DNA of 64,000 nt from Sulfuritalea sp. Lineage in GTDB: Bacteria; Pseudomonadota; Gammaproteobacteria; Burkholderiales; Rhodocyclaceae. The notes beneath the pieces are model-generated. The model was not told the origin of the DNA and did no database searches. It saw nothing but the letters and a program-made list of their open reading frames with translations. Of the stretch, positions 35,985 to 44,534 are shown in pieces; positions within the stretch are counted from its first letter, which is position 1; each line of letters begins with the position of its first letter. The DNA lies in the NCBI GenBank assembly GCA_023700805.1, contig JAMPYF010000011.1, positions 1-64,000 on the forward strand. Direction: 5' to 3'. The position numbers were made by a program, and so were the translations under genes.

Positions 35985-36710
35985 TCAGCGCCGCACCCGG
36001 TTCCACACCATCGCCACGCCGTCCAGCAGCAGGTCGCCGATGTCGGCATTCAGGGCGCTGCCGCGTTCGCGCCGCTGCCGGCTGCGCTCGCGTTCGCTGA
36101 ACAGGATCGCCTCGGCCAGCAGCGCCGGGGCGGGCGGTGCGGCCTGTTTCAGCGCAAGCTGCTGATAGCCGGCCAGCGCCTGTTCGACCGCCTGCGGGTC
36201 GAGGATCGCGATCGGCGCGCGGCAGTGGCCGCAGGCGTTTTCCTTGCGGATATCCACCGCCGCGCCGCAACCGGTGCAGCGCACCACGCCGATGCGGGCG
36301 CCGATTTCCTTGATCTCGGCGCCGCTCAACTGGCGCACGAAACCTTTCTCGATCATGAACTGGCCAAAGCTGATGAAGCGGCCGTGCTGGCCGCAGCGCA
36401 GGTAATTGAACAGGCCGCTCTTGACCCGGTCCTGGGAATGGATCAGGCGCTCGTTGCAGCGCGGGCAGCGCAAGGGATTCGCCAGCGGCAGGCGCTGGTC
36501 GTCGCGGTGCTGGTGGATCAGCCGGAACAGTTCGACGACGCCGGCGGGCGCGAGCTGCAGGCTCTCGTAGTCGTCGAACCAGATGCCCTGGCAGGCAAAG
36601 CAGAGGTCGAGCTCGACGTCGCCGCCAAGCTTGCGCGGGAAGCGCTGCGCGCTCATCGGCGCCCGGCAGGAAGGGCAGGCGCCGGGGACGGTCGACGGCA
36701 TTGCGTTCAT
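35985..36710 (-). CDS. Zinc-ribbon (zf-TFIIB-like) protein
   Basis: A 241-aa protein with successive Cys pairs: CPSCRAPM, CFACQGIW, CPRCNERL, CTGCGAAV and CGHCRAPI, consistent with several zinc ribbons, the first of zf-TFIIB type (LDLCFACQGIWFDDYE). The C-terminal ~75 residues are Ala/Arg-rich and helical. The DNA for that C-terminal part (35990-36225) is duplicated almost perfectly at 47264-47499. The start at 36710 is chosen because the longer frame upstream is out-of-frame sodC. Function unknown. Confidence 0.75.
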   Translation of the reverse strand: MNAMPSTVPGACPSCRAPMSAQRFPRKLGGDVELDLCFACQGIWFDDYESLQLAPAGVVELFRLIHQHRDDQRLPLANPLRCPRCNERLIHSQDRVKSGLFNYLRCGQHGRFISFGQFMIEKGFVRQLSGAEIKEIGARIGVVRCTGCGAAVDIRKENACGHCRAPIAILDPQAVEQALAGYQQLALKQAAPPAPALLAEAILFSERERSRQRRERGSALNADIGDLLLDGVAMVWNRVRR

Positions 36711-36774
36711 CGAGGCATGGTCCGCGACAGCTGCGTCGCGCGCGCCGGGTCGAGCCTGCGCTGCATGGGCGCAG

Positions 36775-37386
36775 TCAGTACCCGCTTCTGCCGCTGTCCT
36801 TGCCGCCGCCGGCAGGGAAGGCGAGGGGACGGATGACGCCGCAGGCCACGCGCTTGCCCGAATTGCCGGCCGGCTGCGACTGGTAGTCGTCGGGATCGGC
36901 ATGGACCACCACGCTGCGCTGGAAAATGCCGCCCGGTCCCTGGGTCAGCGACAGCATATCCACCTCGACGGAAAGCGCCGCCTTGCCCGCGCTGTCGGCC
37001 ACCAGATTGGGCATGTCACCGGCATGGCGGTCACTGCCGCCGTGATGGCCGTGCGGCCTGCCGGCGGGGTTGAAATGGCCCTTGGCGCTGCTGGCATCGG
37101 GCGCGCTGCAATCGCCGGCCTCGTGCACATGGAAGCCGTGCTGGCCCGGCGTCAGGCCGGCCACGCGGGCCTCGACGCGCAGTTTCTGGCCGACCGTCTG
37201 GAAGTCGACCGTGCCGCTGACGCTGCTGCCGGAGCGCGCTTCGAGCGTCGCGCTGGCCCTGGGCCCGGCCGCTTCCATGCCGGCGCAGGCGGCGAGCAGG
37301 CTGCCCGCCGCAGCGAGGACGGCGATGCGCGCGGTCGGGTAGATGGTGGTGTGAATGCGCTGCTGAAGACTGCGTTGCGTTGTCAT
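36775..37386 (-). CDS. sodC: Cu/Zn superoxide dismutase (lipoprotein)
   Basis: A 203-aa periplasmic enzyme dismutating superoxide. The N-terminus ends in a lipobox (SLLAACAG). Metal ligands are visible: GFHVHEAGDC (Cu His pair and disulfide Cys), GHFNPAGRPHGHHGG and HAGDMPNLVADSAG (Zn site), SVVVHADPDDY, and the second Cys in KRVACGVI. The gene begins 22 bp after the 3' end of the first tRNA-Sec gene, so both may share a transcript. Confidence 0.95.
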   Translation of the reverse strand: MTTQRSLQQRIHTTIYPTARIAVLAAAGSLLAACAGMEAAGPRASATLEARSGSSVSGTVDFQTVGQKLRVEARVAGLTPGQHGFHVHEAGDCSAPDASSAKGHFNPAGRPHGHHGGSDRHAGDMPNLVADSAGKAALSVEVDMLSLTQGPGGIFQRSVVVHADPDDYQSQPAGNSGKRVACGVIRPLAFPAGGGKDSGRSGY

Positions 37387-37407
37387 GACTTTGCTCCTCG
37401 CGTTGGG

Positions 37408-37502
37408 TGGCGGAAGGAAGCGGGAGTCGAACCCACGCGGGACCGCATGGCGACCCTTCCGCTTTTGAAGACCAGCCGCCCCATCGGGGAAGCTTCCCTT
37501 CC
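37408..37502 (-). tRNA. selC: tRNA-Sec (UCA), copy 1
   Basis: 95 nt with the features of bacterial tRNA-Sec: 8-bp acceptor (GGAAGGGA with TTCCTTCC), anticodon loop CTTCAAA (UCA), a long variable arm, T loop TTCGACT and encoded GCCA end. The anticodon stem (CTGGT with AGCGG) contains one G-G mismatch, unlike copy 2. It lies upstream of sodC and 13 kb from the sel operon. Confidence 0.88.
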
Positions 37503-37725
37503 GATGATGTTATGGGTTTGATCATGCGTGGCTCGCACCGCTGCTGCGCAATATGTGCCCGTCACGCACGCGACGAGTTTAGCCGATAAGCATGCCGGCC
37601 GTGCGTCGCGCTGCGGTCCGCCCCGGCGGACGGCGCTTGACCGGAATCATTCCGCTTTTGCCGAATACGTGCGAAGCTTCCGTTCGCGCTTTGCGTGACG
37701 CCAAGGCGGATCAGGGAGATGAAAA

Positions 37726-38466
37726 ATGAACACACGCGACCCGGCGCCGCAGTCGCCGTGGCAGAGAATGCTGGGCATCGAATTCAGCCCGGTCAGCCAT
37801 CGTGAACGGTTGGTATCGGCGCTCGGCGGCTTCGTCGCGCTGGTCGCGGTCTATGCCCTGAGCCGCACCATGCTCGAAGGCATCGCCGCGCCGATCCTGG
37901 TGCTGTCGATCGCCTCCTCGGCCGTGCTGCTGTTTGCGGTGCCGCACGGCGCCCTGTCGCAACCCTGGCCGGTGCTGGGCGGCCACCTGGTGTCGGCCGC
38001 GATCGGCGTCGCCTGCGCGCGCCATGTGCCCGACCCGCTGCTGGCGGCAAGCCTCGCCACCGGCCTGGCGATCGGCGCGATGCACTACCTGCGCTGCATC
38101 CATCCGCCGGCCGCGGCCACGGCGCTGGCCGCGGTACTGGGCAGCGAGCAGGTGCGCGCCCTCGGCTACGGCTTCCTGGTGACGCCGGTGCTGATCAATG
38201 TGCTGATCATCCTGGCCGTTGCCGTGGCCTTCAATGCCGTGTTTCCCTGGCGTCGCTACCCGGCCTTCCTGGCCCGCCGGAGCGTCCTGGCGGCTCCCGC
38301 GACAGCCGGCTACGAGGCGATTTCGCACGAAGACTTCGTCTTCGCCCTGACGCAGATGGATTCCTTCATCGACGTGTCCGAGGAGGACCTGCTGCGCATC
38401 TACAGCCTTGCCACCGGTCGCCACCGCGAGATGGCGGCGCAAGCCGCCTGCGGGCAGCCGTCCTGA
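37726..38466 (+). CDS. HPP-family membrane protein
   Basis: A 246-aa protein with four hydrophobic segments in the first 170 residues and the name-giving motif IHPPAAATALAAVLG (~125). The C-terminal ~70 residues are soluble (EDFVFALTQMDSFIDVSEEDLLRIY). HPP proteins are often near denitrification or nitrite-assimilation genes, and one has been linked to nitrite transport; here a NO-reductase-like operon follows. CAGGGAGATG precedes the ATG. Confidence 0.85.
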   Translation: MNTRDPAPQSPWQRMLGIEFSPVSHRERLVSALGGFVALVAVYALSRTMLEGIAAPILVLSIASSAVLLFAVPHGALSQPWPVLGGHLVSAAIGVACARHVPDPLLAASLATGLAIGAMHYLRCIHPPAAATALAAVLGSEQVRALGYGFLVTPVLINVLIILAVAVAFNAVFPWRRYPAFLARRSVLAAPATAGYEAISHEDFVFALTQMDSFIDVSEEDLLRIYSLATGRHREMAAQAACGQPS

Positions 38467-38498
38467 ATCCGCGGCCCCCGTCGATCGGCGCGCCGCGT

Positions 38499-39854
38499 TC
38501 AGGCCATGCGGCTCATGCGCTTCCATAGCGTGGTGCGCGACATGCCGAGGCGGCGCGCGGCCTCGGCCTTGTTGCCGCCCGTGTCCTGCAGCACGCGCAG
38601 GATCAGCGCCTGTTCTTCCTCGTCGGTCGCCGGCGCCGTGTAGTAGCGCGTCAGCTGCGGGCCGGCAACGGGCGCCGCTGCCGCCGGGGTCACGGACCCG
38701 GCGGCCAGTTCCGGCAACAGGTGGCGCGGCAGGATGGTCGGTCCGTCGGACTGCACCACCGCGTATTCGAGCGCGTTGAACAGCTGCCTGACGTTGCCCG
38801 GCCAGTCGTAGGATTCCATGGCCAGCATCGCCTCGGGTGAGAGCCTCAGGTCCGGCCGCCGATAGCGCTCGGCCAGGTCGCCGAGCAGCTTGCTGGTCAG
38901 CAGCGGGATGTCGTCGCGATGTTCGCGCAGGGCCGGCACGTGCAGCGGCAGCACGCGCAGGCGGTAATACAGATCCTCGCGGAACTCGCCGCGCCTGACC
39001 ATGGCCGAGAGGTCGCGGTGCGTGGCGGCGACGACCCGCACGTCCACCCGGCGCGGCAGGTTCTCGCCGACGCGGACGACCTCGCGTTCCTGCAGTACGC
39101 GCAATAGCCTGATCTGGGTGGCGGGCGAGATTTCACCGATCTCGTCGAGCAGCAGGGTGCCGCCGTGGGCCGCCTCGAAGCGTCCGAGGCGAGCCGCCGT
39201 GGCGCCGGAAAAAGCCCCCTTGGCATGGCCGAAGAGTTCCGATTCCTGCAGGTTTTCCGGCAGCGCGGCGCAATGCACGGCGATGTAGGGGCCCTTGGCG
39301 CGCACCGAGTTGTCGTGCAGCGCCCGCGCCACGAGTTCCTTGCCGACGCCGCTCTCGCCGGTGACCAGCACCGTGGCCTCGCTCGCCGCGGCGCGCAGCA
39401 CCTTCTGGTAAAGGTCCTGCATCGCCGAACTGCGGCCGATCAGGCCGCCGAGCTGCCAGCGCTCGCGCACCCTCGCCTCAAGTTCCATTTCGCGCGAACA
39501 GTCGCGCAGGATGATCGCGCAATACAGCCCGCCAACGTTGGGCGGCAGCAGCATGGCCCACATGCGCAGCGAAATGTCGGTGCCCTGGGGGCCCTTGAGC
39601 ACGATGTCCTGGATCTTGCCGTCCTCGCCCGGCTTAGGCGTCAGCGAACAATGGCCGCGGGTTTCGCATTCGCGCGCGCACTGCGTGCCGGCGAACAGCG
39701 TCGGACACAGGCTGTCGATGATCACGGCATGGTGCTGGCCGACCATGCGCCGCGCGGCCTTGTTTATTTCCAGAATCCTGCGCGCCGGATCGAGGAACAA
39801 CACGCCTTCCTCCAGGCTGTCGAGAAAGCCTTGCAGCATCTTCATGGTCGGCAT
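38499..39854 (-). CDS. Sigma-54-dependent regulator with PAS/Cys-cluster sensor
   Basis: A 451-aa enhancer-binding protein. The N-terminal PAS-like sensor (1-~125) contains CPTLFAGTQCARECETRGHC, a four-Cys cluster that could hold iron-sulfur or zinc. The AAA+ domain has GESGVGKELVARAL (Walker A), GHAKGAFSGA (GAFTGA variant) and GGTLLLDEIGEI (Walker B). The C-terminal Fis-like HTH is NKAEAARRLGMSRTTLWKRM. It diverges from the NO-reductase-like operon, whose promoter is sigma-54 type, and is the obvious activator. It has no receiver domain, so it senses the signal directly. Confidence 0.88.
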   Translation of the reverse strand: MPTMKMLQGFLDSLEEGVLFLDPARRILEINKAARRMVGQHHAVIIDSLCPTLFAGTQCARECETRGHCSLTPKPGEDGKIQDIVLKGPQGTDISLRMWAMLLPPNVGGLYCAIILRDCSREMELEARVRERWQLGGLIGRSSAMQDLYQKVLRAAASEATVLVTGESGVGKELVARALHDNSVRAKGPYIAVHCAALPENLQESELFGHAKGAFSGATAARLGRFEAAHGGTLLLDEIGEISPATQIRLLRVLQEREVVRVGENLPRRVDVRVVAATHRDLSAMVRRGEFREDLYYRLRVLPLHVPALREHRDDIPLLTSKLLGDLAERYRRPDLRLSPEAMLAMESYDWPGNVRQLFNALEYAVVQSDGPTILPRHLLPELAAGSVTPAAAAPVAGPQLTRYYTAPATDEEEQALILRVLQDTGGNKAEAARRLGMSRTTLWKRMSRMA

Positions 39855-39900
39855 CGGGGAGGTCCTCCTTGCTTGGCGTCGAGATTCGACAGCTGTTCAG

Positions 39901-39926
39901 AATGAACGTTCAGGAGAACGTTCATT
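39901..39926. promoter_or_regulatory. Perfect 11-bp inverted repeat (AATGAACGTTC-N4-GAACGTTCATT)
   Basis: It lies 47 bp upstream of the sigma-54 regulator start, separate from the UAS pair. A dimeric regulator could use it to control the regulator gene. Confidence 0.55.
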
Positions 39927-39932
39927 GACGAC

Positions 39933-39978
39933 ATGAAACATATATCACATTCCGAGCAAAACACGAAATATGTTTCAT
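39933..39978. promoter_or_regulatory. Probable enhancer (UAS) of the NO-reductase-like operon
   Basis: ATGAAACATAT (39933-39943) and ATATGTTTCAT (39968-39978) are exact reverse complements 24 bases apart, between the divergent regulator and the sigma-54 promoter. Confidence 0.6.
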
Positions 39979-39997
39979 ATCAAGTAACTGACAGGCC

Positions 39998-40013
39998 TGG
40001 CATGGCGCTCGCT
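39998..40013 (+). promoter_or_regulatory. Sigma-54 promoter of the NO-reductase-like operon
   Basis: TGGCATGGCGCTCGCT has GG and GC twelve bases apart, the obligatory -24/-12 spacing, and matches TGGCACG-N4-TTGCT in most positions. It lies ~50 bp before the first gene. Confidence 0.7.
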
Positions 40014-40065
40014 AACTGTCGGATGCATATCGGGAAATTGCCCGCAAACCAAAGGAGGATAGGAA

Positions 40066-40392
40066 ATGAACGTCAAACAATGCCTGGTGCCGCTGCTGCT
40101 CGGCGGCCTGCTCGCTGCTGCTGCCCACGCCGAGCCTGCGGCGCAGCCGGATCCGCTGCTTGCCAGCTTCCAGCGCCTGCTCGATCACCAGCCGGCGCAA
40201 AGCGCCCCGGCAGTCCCGCCCGGCCTCGGCGCGGACCCGCTGCGCAACAGCGTGAGCCTGGTGCTCTGGGAAAAGCAGGAGCGGTCCTTCCACCTCCTGG
40301 CGAATCTCAGCCCGAATCTCGGCCCGAAGCCCGGTCCGAATCTCGGCCGCCTCGTCGCGCCGCGCCAAGCAGCGCCATCGACAGCCCATTGA
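40066..40392 (+). CDS. Small exported protein, first gene of the heme-copper operon
   Basis: A 108-aa protein with a clean signal peptide (CLVPLLLGGLLAAAAHAEPA). The mature part is Pro-rich and ends with a short repetitive stretch (NLSPNLGPKPGPNLGR). AAAGGAGGATAGG precedes the ATG. No family is recognised. Its position suggests an assembly or accessory role for the oxidase-like complex. Confidence 0.65.
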   Translation: MNVKQCLVPLLLGGLLAAAAHAEPAAQPDPLLASFQRLLDHQPAQSAPAVPPGLGADPLRNSVSLVLWEKQERSFHLLANLSPNLGPKPGPNLGRLVAPRQAAPSTAH

Positions 40393-40399
40393 GGAAGAC

Positions 40400-40933
40400 A
40401 TGATGCAAGAAATCGCCTGGCAGCTTTCCCTGGTACTCATGACGCTGGTCGCCCTCGGCTTCGGCTTCGTCGCCATCAACTCGGGCGTCCGCGTGGAAGA
40501 CTACACGCCGCTGCAAAAGCGCGCCTACCGGATCCGCAGCAAGCTGTTCTGGACGCTGGTGGCGGTGCTGGGGCCGGCGATGATCTACACCCTGCTCGAC
40601 CTGCCCTACGGCACCAGCCGCGCCGGCCACAAGGCCGGCCCGGCGCAGGTGGTCGAAGCCACCGGCCACCAGTGGCGCTGGGAACTGAGCCGCGACCGCG
40701 TCGTCAGGGACCAGCCGGTGGAATTCCGCGTCACCAGCGCCGACATCAACCACGGCTTCGGCATCTACGACGCCGACATGCACCTGGTGGCGCAGACCCA
40801 GGCCATGCCCGGCTACACCAACACGCTGCGCCACACCTTCACCGCGGACGGCACCTACCGCATCCTGTGCATGGAGTACTGCGGCATCGCGCACCACAAC
40901 ATGATGTCCGAAATCAAAGTCGGCAGCCTGTAA
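40400..40933 (+). CDS. CuA-containing subunit II of an sNOR-like heme-copper enzyme
   Basis: A 177-aa membrane protein with two N-terminal helices (LSLVLMTLVALGFGFVAI, LFWTLVAVLGPAMIYTLL) and a periplasmic cupredoxin domain. CuA ligands are visible: His in ADINHGFGIYD, then CMEYCGIAHHNM (Cys, Glu, Cys, His, Met). It resembles NorS of nitrifier norSY-senC-orf1 clusters and cytochrome-oxidase subunit II generally. It would pass electrons from cytochrome c to subunit I. A second ATG three bases on is possible. Confidence 0.8.
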   Translation: MMQEIAWQLSLVLMTLVALGFGFVAINSGVRVEDYTPLQKRAYRIRSKLFWTLVAVLGPAMIYTLLDLPYGTSRAGHKAGPAQVVEATGHQWRWELSRDRVVRDQPVEFRVTSADINHGFGIYDADMHLVAQTQAMPGYTNTLRHTFTADGTYRILCMEYCGIAHHNMMSEIKVGSL

Positions 40934-40946
40934 AGAGGAAACCAAA

Positions 40947-42434
40947 ATGGCGAACTACACCTACGAGCACACTCCCGATCGCGGGGCCACGGCCGGCGTG
41001 CTGGCCTACCTGGGCACCGCCTGCGCCGTGCTGCTGCTGATGATGCTGGTCGGCCTGCTGATGCGGCTGGAACAGGCGCAGATCATCGACCTCGGCGCGA
41101 ACTGGTTCTACGAACTGATGACCCTGCACGGCGCCGGCATGGTCGGCATCGCCGGCATCGCCGGGGCCGCCGTGATGTGGCACTTCCTGCGCCAGTACGT
41201 GGAGTTGTCGCCCGCCATCTTCATGGCCAATCTGGCGCTGTTCCTGGTCGGCGTGGCGATGATCATCGGCAGCATCGTGTTCGGGCATTTCCACGCCGCG
41301 TGGACCTTCCTCTACCCGATGCCGTCCAAGGCGATGGGCATGTGGAGCCAGGAAGCGGCGGCCCTGTTCATGGGCGGGCTGCTGGTGATCGGCGTCGGCT
41401 TCCTCCTGATGCACCTCGACATCGCGCGCGCCATCATCGCCCGCTACGGCAATTTCGCCCGCGCCCTGGGCTGGCCGCAGCTCTTCGTCCATGACGACGG
41501 CAAGGCGCCGCCGCCGACCGTGGTGGCGAGCACCATGGTCACCATCGTGAACATCGTCGGCCTGGTGGTCGGCGCCAGCATCCTGACCATGATGCTGGTG
41601 AACCTCTACCTGCCCGAGTTCACCATCGACCCGATGCTGGCCAAGGGCATGATCTATTTCTTCGGCCACGTCTTCATCAACGCCACGATCTACATGGCGG
41701 TGATCGCGGTGTACGAAATCCTGCCGCGCTACACCCAGCGCCCGTGGAAAGCCAACAGGGTCTTCCTCGCCTCGTGGAGCGCATCGACGCTGATGGTGAT
41801 GTTCATCTTCCCGCACCACCTGCTGATGGATTTCGCCTTCCCGCAATGGATGCTGATCATGGGCCACATCATCGGCTACCTGAACACCGTGCCAATCCTG
41901 GTGGTCACCGGCTACGGCGCGCTGATGATCGTGTTCCGCTCCGGCATCCGCTGGGACATGGCCTCGCGCCTGCTGTTCCTCTCGCTGTTCGGCTGGGCCG
42001 CGGGCGCCATGCCGGCCTTCATCGACGGCACGATCACGGTCAATTACGTGATGCACAACACGCTGTGGGTGCCCGGGCATTTCCATACCTACCTGCTGTT
42101 GGGCATGGTGGCGATGGTCTTCGGCTTCATCTACTACCTCGGCAAGCCGGCGCAGCACGTTCGCGAGAGCTGGCTCGACCGCGCCGCCTTCTGGGGCTTC
42201 ACGAGCGGCGCGCTGGGTTTCACCCTGAGCTTCCTCTACGCCGGCAAGGAAAGCGTGGCGCGCCGCTATGCGGTGCACCTGCCCGAGTGGCTGCCCTACG
42301 ACCGCGCCGGCTCGCTGTTCGCGGCGCTGGTGGTCGCCTCGTCGCTGATCTTCGTGCTGCGTTTCTTCAGCCGCCTCGGCGCGGCCGGCCGCGACTACGC
42401 GCGGGCCCCGCTGGCACAGGGCGCGGCGGCATGA
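40947..42434 (+). CDS. Heme-copper catalytic subunit I, probable sNOR-type nitric oxide reductase
   Basis: A 495-aa protein with about 12 membrane helices. Heme and CuB His ligands: LMTLHGAGMVG (low-spin heme), YFFGHVFINATIYM (first CuB His), FPHHLLMD (CuB pair) and HNTLWVPGHFHTYLLLG (heme His). Oxygen reductases have H-P-x-x-Y here with a His-Tyr crosslink; this protein has HVFIN, so that Tyr is absent, as in NO-reducing relatives. The order subunit II, subunit I, SenC, membrane orf matches norSY-senC-orf1. NO reduction is inferred; oxygen reduction by a variant enzyme remains possible. Confidence 0.75.
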   Translation: MANYTYEHTPDRGATAGVLAYLGTACAVLLLMMLVGLLMRLEQAQIIDLGANWFYELMTLHGAGMVGIAGIAGAAVMWHFLRQYVELSPAIFMANLALFLVGVAMIIGSIVFGHFHAAWTFLYPMPSKAMGMWSQEAAALFMGGLLVIGVGFLLMHLDIARAIIARYGNFARALGWPQLFVHDDGKAPPPTVVASTMVTIVNIVGLVVGASILTMMLVNLYLPEFTIDPMLAKGMIYFFGHVFINATIYMAVIAVYEILPRYTQRPWKANRVFLASWSASTLMVMFIFPHHLLMDFAFPQWMLIMGHIIGYLNTVPILVVTGYGALMIVFRSGIRWDMASRLLFLSLFGWAAGAMPAFIDGTITVNYVMHNTLWVPGHFHTYLLLGMVAMVFGFIYYLGKPAQHVRESWLDRAAFWGFTSGALGFTLSFLYAGKESVARRYAVHLPEWLPYDRAGSLFAALVVASSLIFVLRFFSRLGAAGRDYARAPLAQGAAA

Positions 42435-43045
42435 AAGCGGGCAGGGCCGGCCTGGTCGCCACCGCCCTGGTGACCCTGCTCGGCGTCGGCGTGTTCTGGT
42501 CGGGCACCGACGGCTTCACCGCCTTCACCGCCGAAACCGCGCGCCGCGCCGACATCCTGCGCAGCCCGCGCAGCCTGCCCGCTGCCGCGCTGGAAGACCA
42601 GGACGGCCGCCGCTTCGGCCTGCAGGATTACCAGGGCCGGCTGCTCGCGGTGGAGTTCATCTACACGCGCTGCACCACCCTCTGCCGCAGCCTCGGCATG
42701 GCCTTCCGCCAGGTCCGCGAGCGCCTGCCGGCGCAGGCGCTGGGACGCGACGTGGCCCTGCTCAGCATCAGCTTCGACGCCGCGCGCGACGACCCGGCCA
42801 GCCTCAAGGCCTATGGCCAGGCCTTCGGCGCCGACGGCGCGCACTGGCGCATTGCGCGCATCCGCAACCCGGACGAAGTCGCGCCGCTGCTGGCGGCCTT
42901 CGGCGTGGTGGTGATTGCCGACGGGCTCGGCGGCTTCGAGCACAACGCCGCCATCCACCTGCTCGGCCGCGACGGCAGGCTGGCGCAGATCAGCGACATC
43001 GACCAGCCCCTCGAATTCGCCGACCGCATCGCGAGATCGCTATGA
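42431..43045 (+). CDS. senC: SCO1/SenC-type copper chaperone
   Basis: A 204-aa membrane-anchored thioredoxin-fold protein: N-terminal helix (VATALVTLLGVGVFW), VEFIYTRCTTLCRSLGM with the Cu-binding CxxxC, and the conserved His in HNAAIHLLGRDG. Delivers copper to the CuA site of the preceding subunit. Starts as ATGA overlap with the subunit I stop. Confidence 0.88.
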   Translation: MKAGRAGLVATALVTLLGVGVFWSGTDGFTAFTAETARRADILRSPRSLPAAALEDQDGRRFGLQDYQGRLLAVEFIYTRCTTLCRSLGMAFRQVRERLPAQALGRDVALLSISFDAARDDPASLKAYGQAFGADGAHWRIARIRNPDEVAPLLAAFGVVVIADGLGGFEHNAAIHLLGRDGRLAQISDIDQPLEFADRIARSL

Positions 43046-43653
43046 ACCGGCACACCCGCATCGGCCTCGGCGCCTGCTATCTGTTCCTCGCCACACCCGT
43101 GGCGCGCAGCGCGCTGGAAGCCGCGATGAGCACCCACATGCTGCTGCAGATTCCGCTCCTGGCCGCCGCCGGCGTGCTGCTCGCGCGCCTGCTGCCGGCG
43201 CAGCGCCAGGATGCGCTGCTGACCGCCTGCGGCGGCGCGCTGCCCCTGGTCGTGCTGGCGCTGTTCGCTTCCAGCTACTGGATGCTGCCGCGCGCGCTGG
43301 ATGCCGCGCTCGGCGACCCGCTGACCGAGGCCGCCAAATTCGTCAGCCTGCCGCTGCTGGTCGGCCTGCCGCTGGCGCTGGCCTGGCGCCAGCTCACGGC
43401 CATCGGCCGCGGCTTCGTCTGGACCAATTTCATCAGCATGCTGGCGGTGCTCGGCTGGCTCTACATCGCCGCGCCGGTGCGCGTCTGCAACAACTACCTG
43501 GTCGATGAGCAGGGCAGCACCGGCTGGCTGATGGTGAAGTTCGCGCTGCTGCTCTTCGCCGGCTGGCTGGCCACCCTGTTCGTCGGCGGCACGCCCGCGC
43601 CGGCGAGTGCGCCGGCCGCGACCGGCGACGACCGGCAAGCCAATCCGGCCTGA
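43042..43653 (+). CDS. Membrane protein of the norSY-senC-orf1 type cluster
   Basis: A 203-aa protein with six hydrophobic segments (e.g. LLQIPLLAAAGVLLARLLPA, WLMVKFALLLFAGWLATLFV). Two Cys sit in CGGALPL and VCNNYLVDEQG. ATGA overlap with senC. It corresponds in position to orf1 of nitrifier clusters; function unknown. Confidence 0.7.
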   Translation: MNRHTRIGLGACYLFLATPVARSALEAAMSTHMLLQIPLLAAAGVLLARLLPAQRQDALLTACGGALPLVVLALFASSYWMLPRALDAALGDPLTEAAKFVSLPLLVGLPLALAWRQLTAIGRGFVWTNFISMLAVLGWLYIAAPVRVCNNYLVDEQGSTGWLMVKFALLLFAGWLATLFVGGTPAPASAPAATGDDRQANPA

Positions 43654-43664
43654 AGGAGAAACCG

Positions 43665-44534
43665 ATGGACTACGTCGCACCCACTCAACTCATGGAAGAA
43701 ATCGGCGCCGCCGCCGCGAAGAAAGCCGGGCTCGGTACGCAGGCCATGCTGCTCAAGGGCTTTCTTTCCGGCGCGCTGCTGGCCTATGCCACCGCCTTCG
43801 CCTTCAAGGCCGCCGACGGTTTCTCGGGCGGCGCCGCGGCGCTGATCGCCGGCGCGGTGTTCCCGGTCGGCTTCGCAATGATCGTGCTGCTCGGGCTGGA
43901 ACTGGCCACCGGCAACTTCGCCGTGCTGCCGGTCGGCATCGCGCGCGGCAAGGTCAGCTGGGAGCAGACGCTGCGCAACTGGGGCTGGGTCTATCTGGGC
44001 AATTTCCTCGGCTGCGTGTTCACCGGCTTCCTCATCGCACTGGCGCTGACCGAGGCCTTCATCCAGGGGCCGGGGCCGCTCGGCGCCAAGATCATCGCCG
44101 TCGCCGAGGCGAAAACGCTGAGCTATCAACACGCCGGCATCAACGGCTGGCTGACCGCCTTGGTCAAGGGCGTGCTGTGCAACTGGATGGTCGCGATGGG
44201 CACCGTGCTGGCGCTGAGCTCCACCGCCAGCACCGGCAAGATCGCCTCGATCTGGCTCCCGGTGTCCACCTTCTTCGCCCTCGCGCTCGAGCATTCCATC
44301 GTCAATATGTTCGTGATCCCCACCGCCATGATGCTCGGCGCCGACATCACGGTAACGCAATGGCTGGTGTGGAACCAACTGCCGGTGACGCTGGGCAACA
44401 TCGTCGGCGGCGCCGTGCTGACCGGCCTGCTGCTGCACTGCTGCAACCCGGCCGGCGCGCAAGGCCGGAGCAAGCCGCAACGCCAGGGACTGGCCCCGGC
44501 CGAGGCCGCCGTCAACCCCGCTGCGCTGCCTTGA
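43665..44534 (+). CDS. Formate/nitrite transporter (FNT) channel
   Basis: A 289-aa pentameric channel-type protein with six helices. FNT signatures are LLGLELATGNFAVLPVGIARGK (~85), GVLCNWMVAMGTVL (~168) and EHSIVNMFVIPTAMMLG (~210). The substrate may be nitrite (next to NO-reductase-like genes) or formate (formate dehydrogenase 13 kb away). Its 3' end overlaps the convergent selenoprotein gene by 23 bp. Confidence 0.9.
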   Translation: MDYVAPTQLMEEIGAAAAKKAGLGTQAMLLKGFLSGALLAYATAFAFKAADGFSGGAAALIAGAVFPVGFAMIVLLGLELATGNFAVLPVGIARGKVSWEQTLRNWGWVYLGNFLGCVFTGFLIALALTEAFIQGPGPLGAKIIAVAEAKTLSYQHAGINGWLTALVKGVLCNWMVAMGTVLALSSTASTGKIASIWLPVSTFFALALEHSIVNMFVIPTAMMLGADITVTQWLVWNQLPVTLGNIVGGAVLTGLLLHCCNPAGAQGRSKPQRQGLAPAEAAVNPAALP

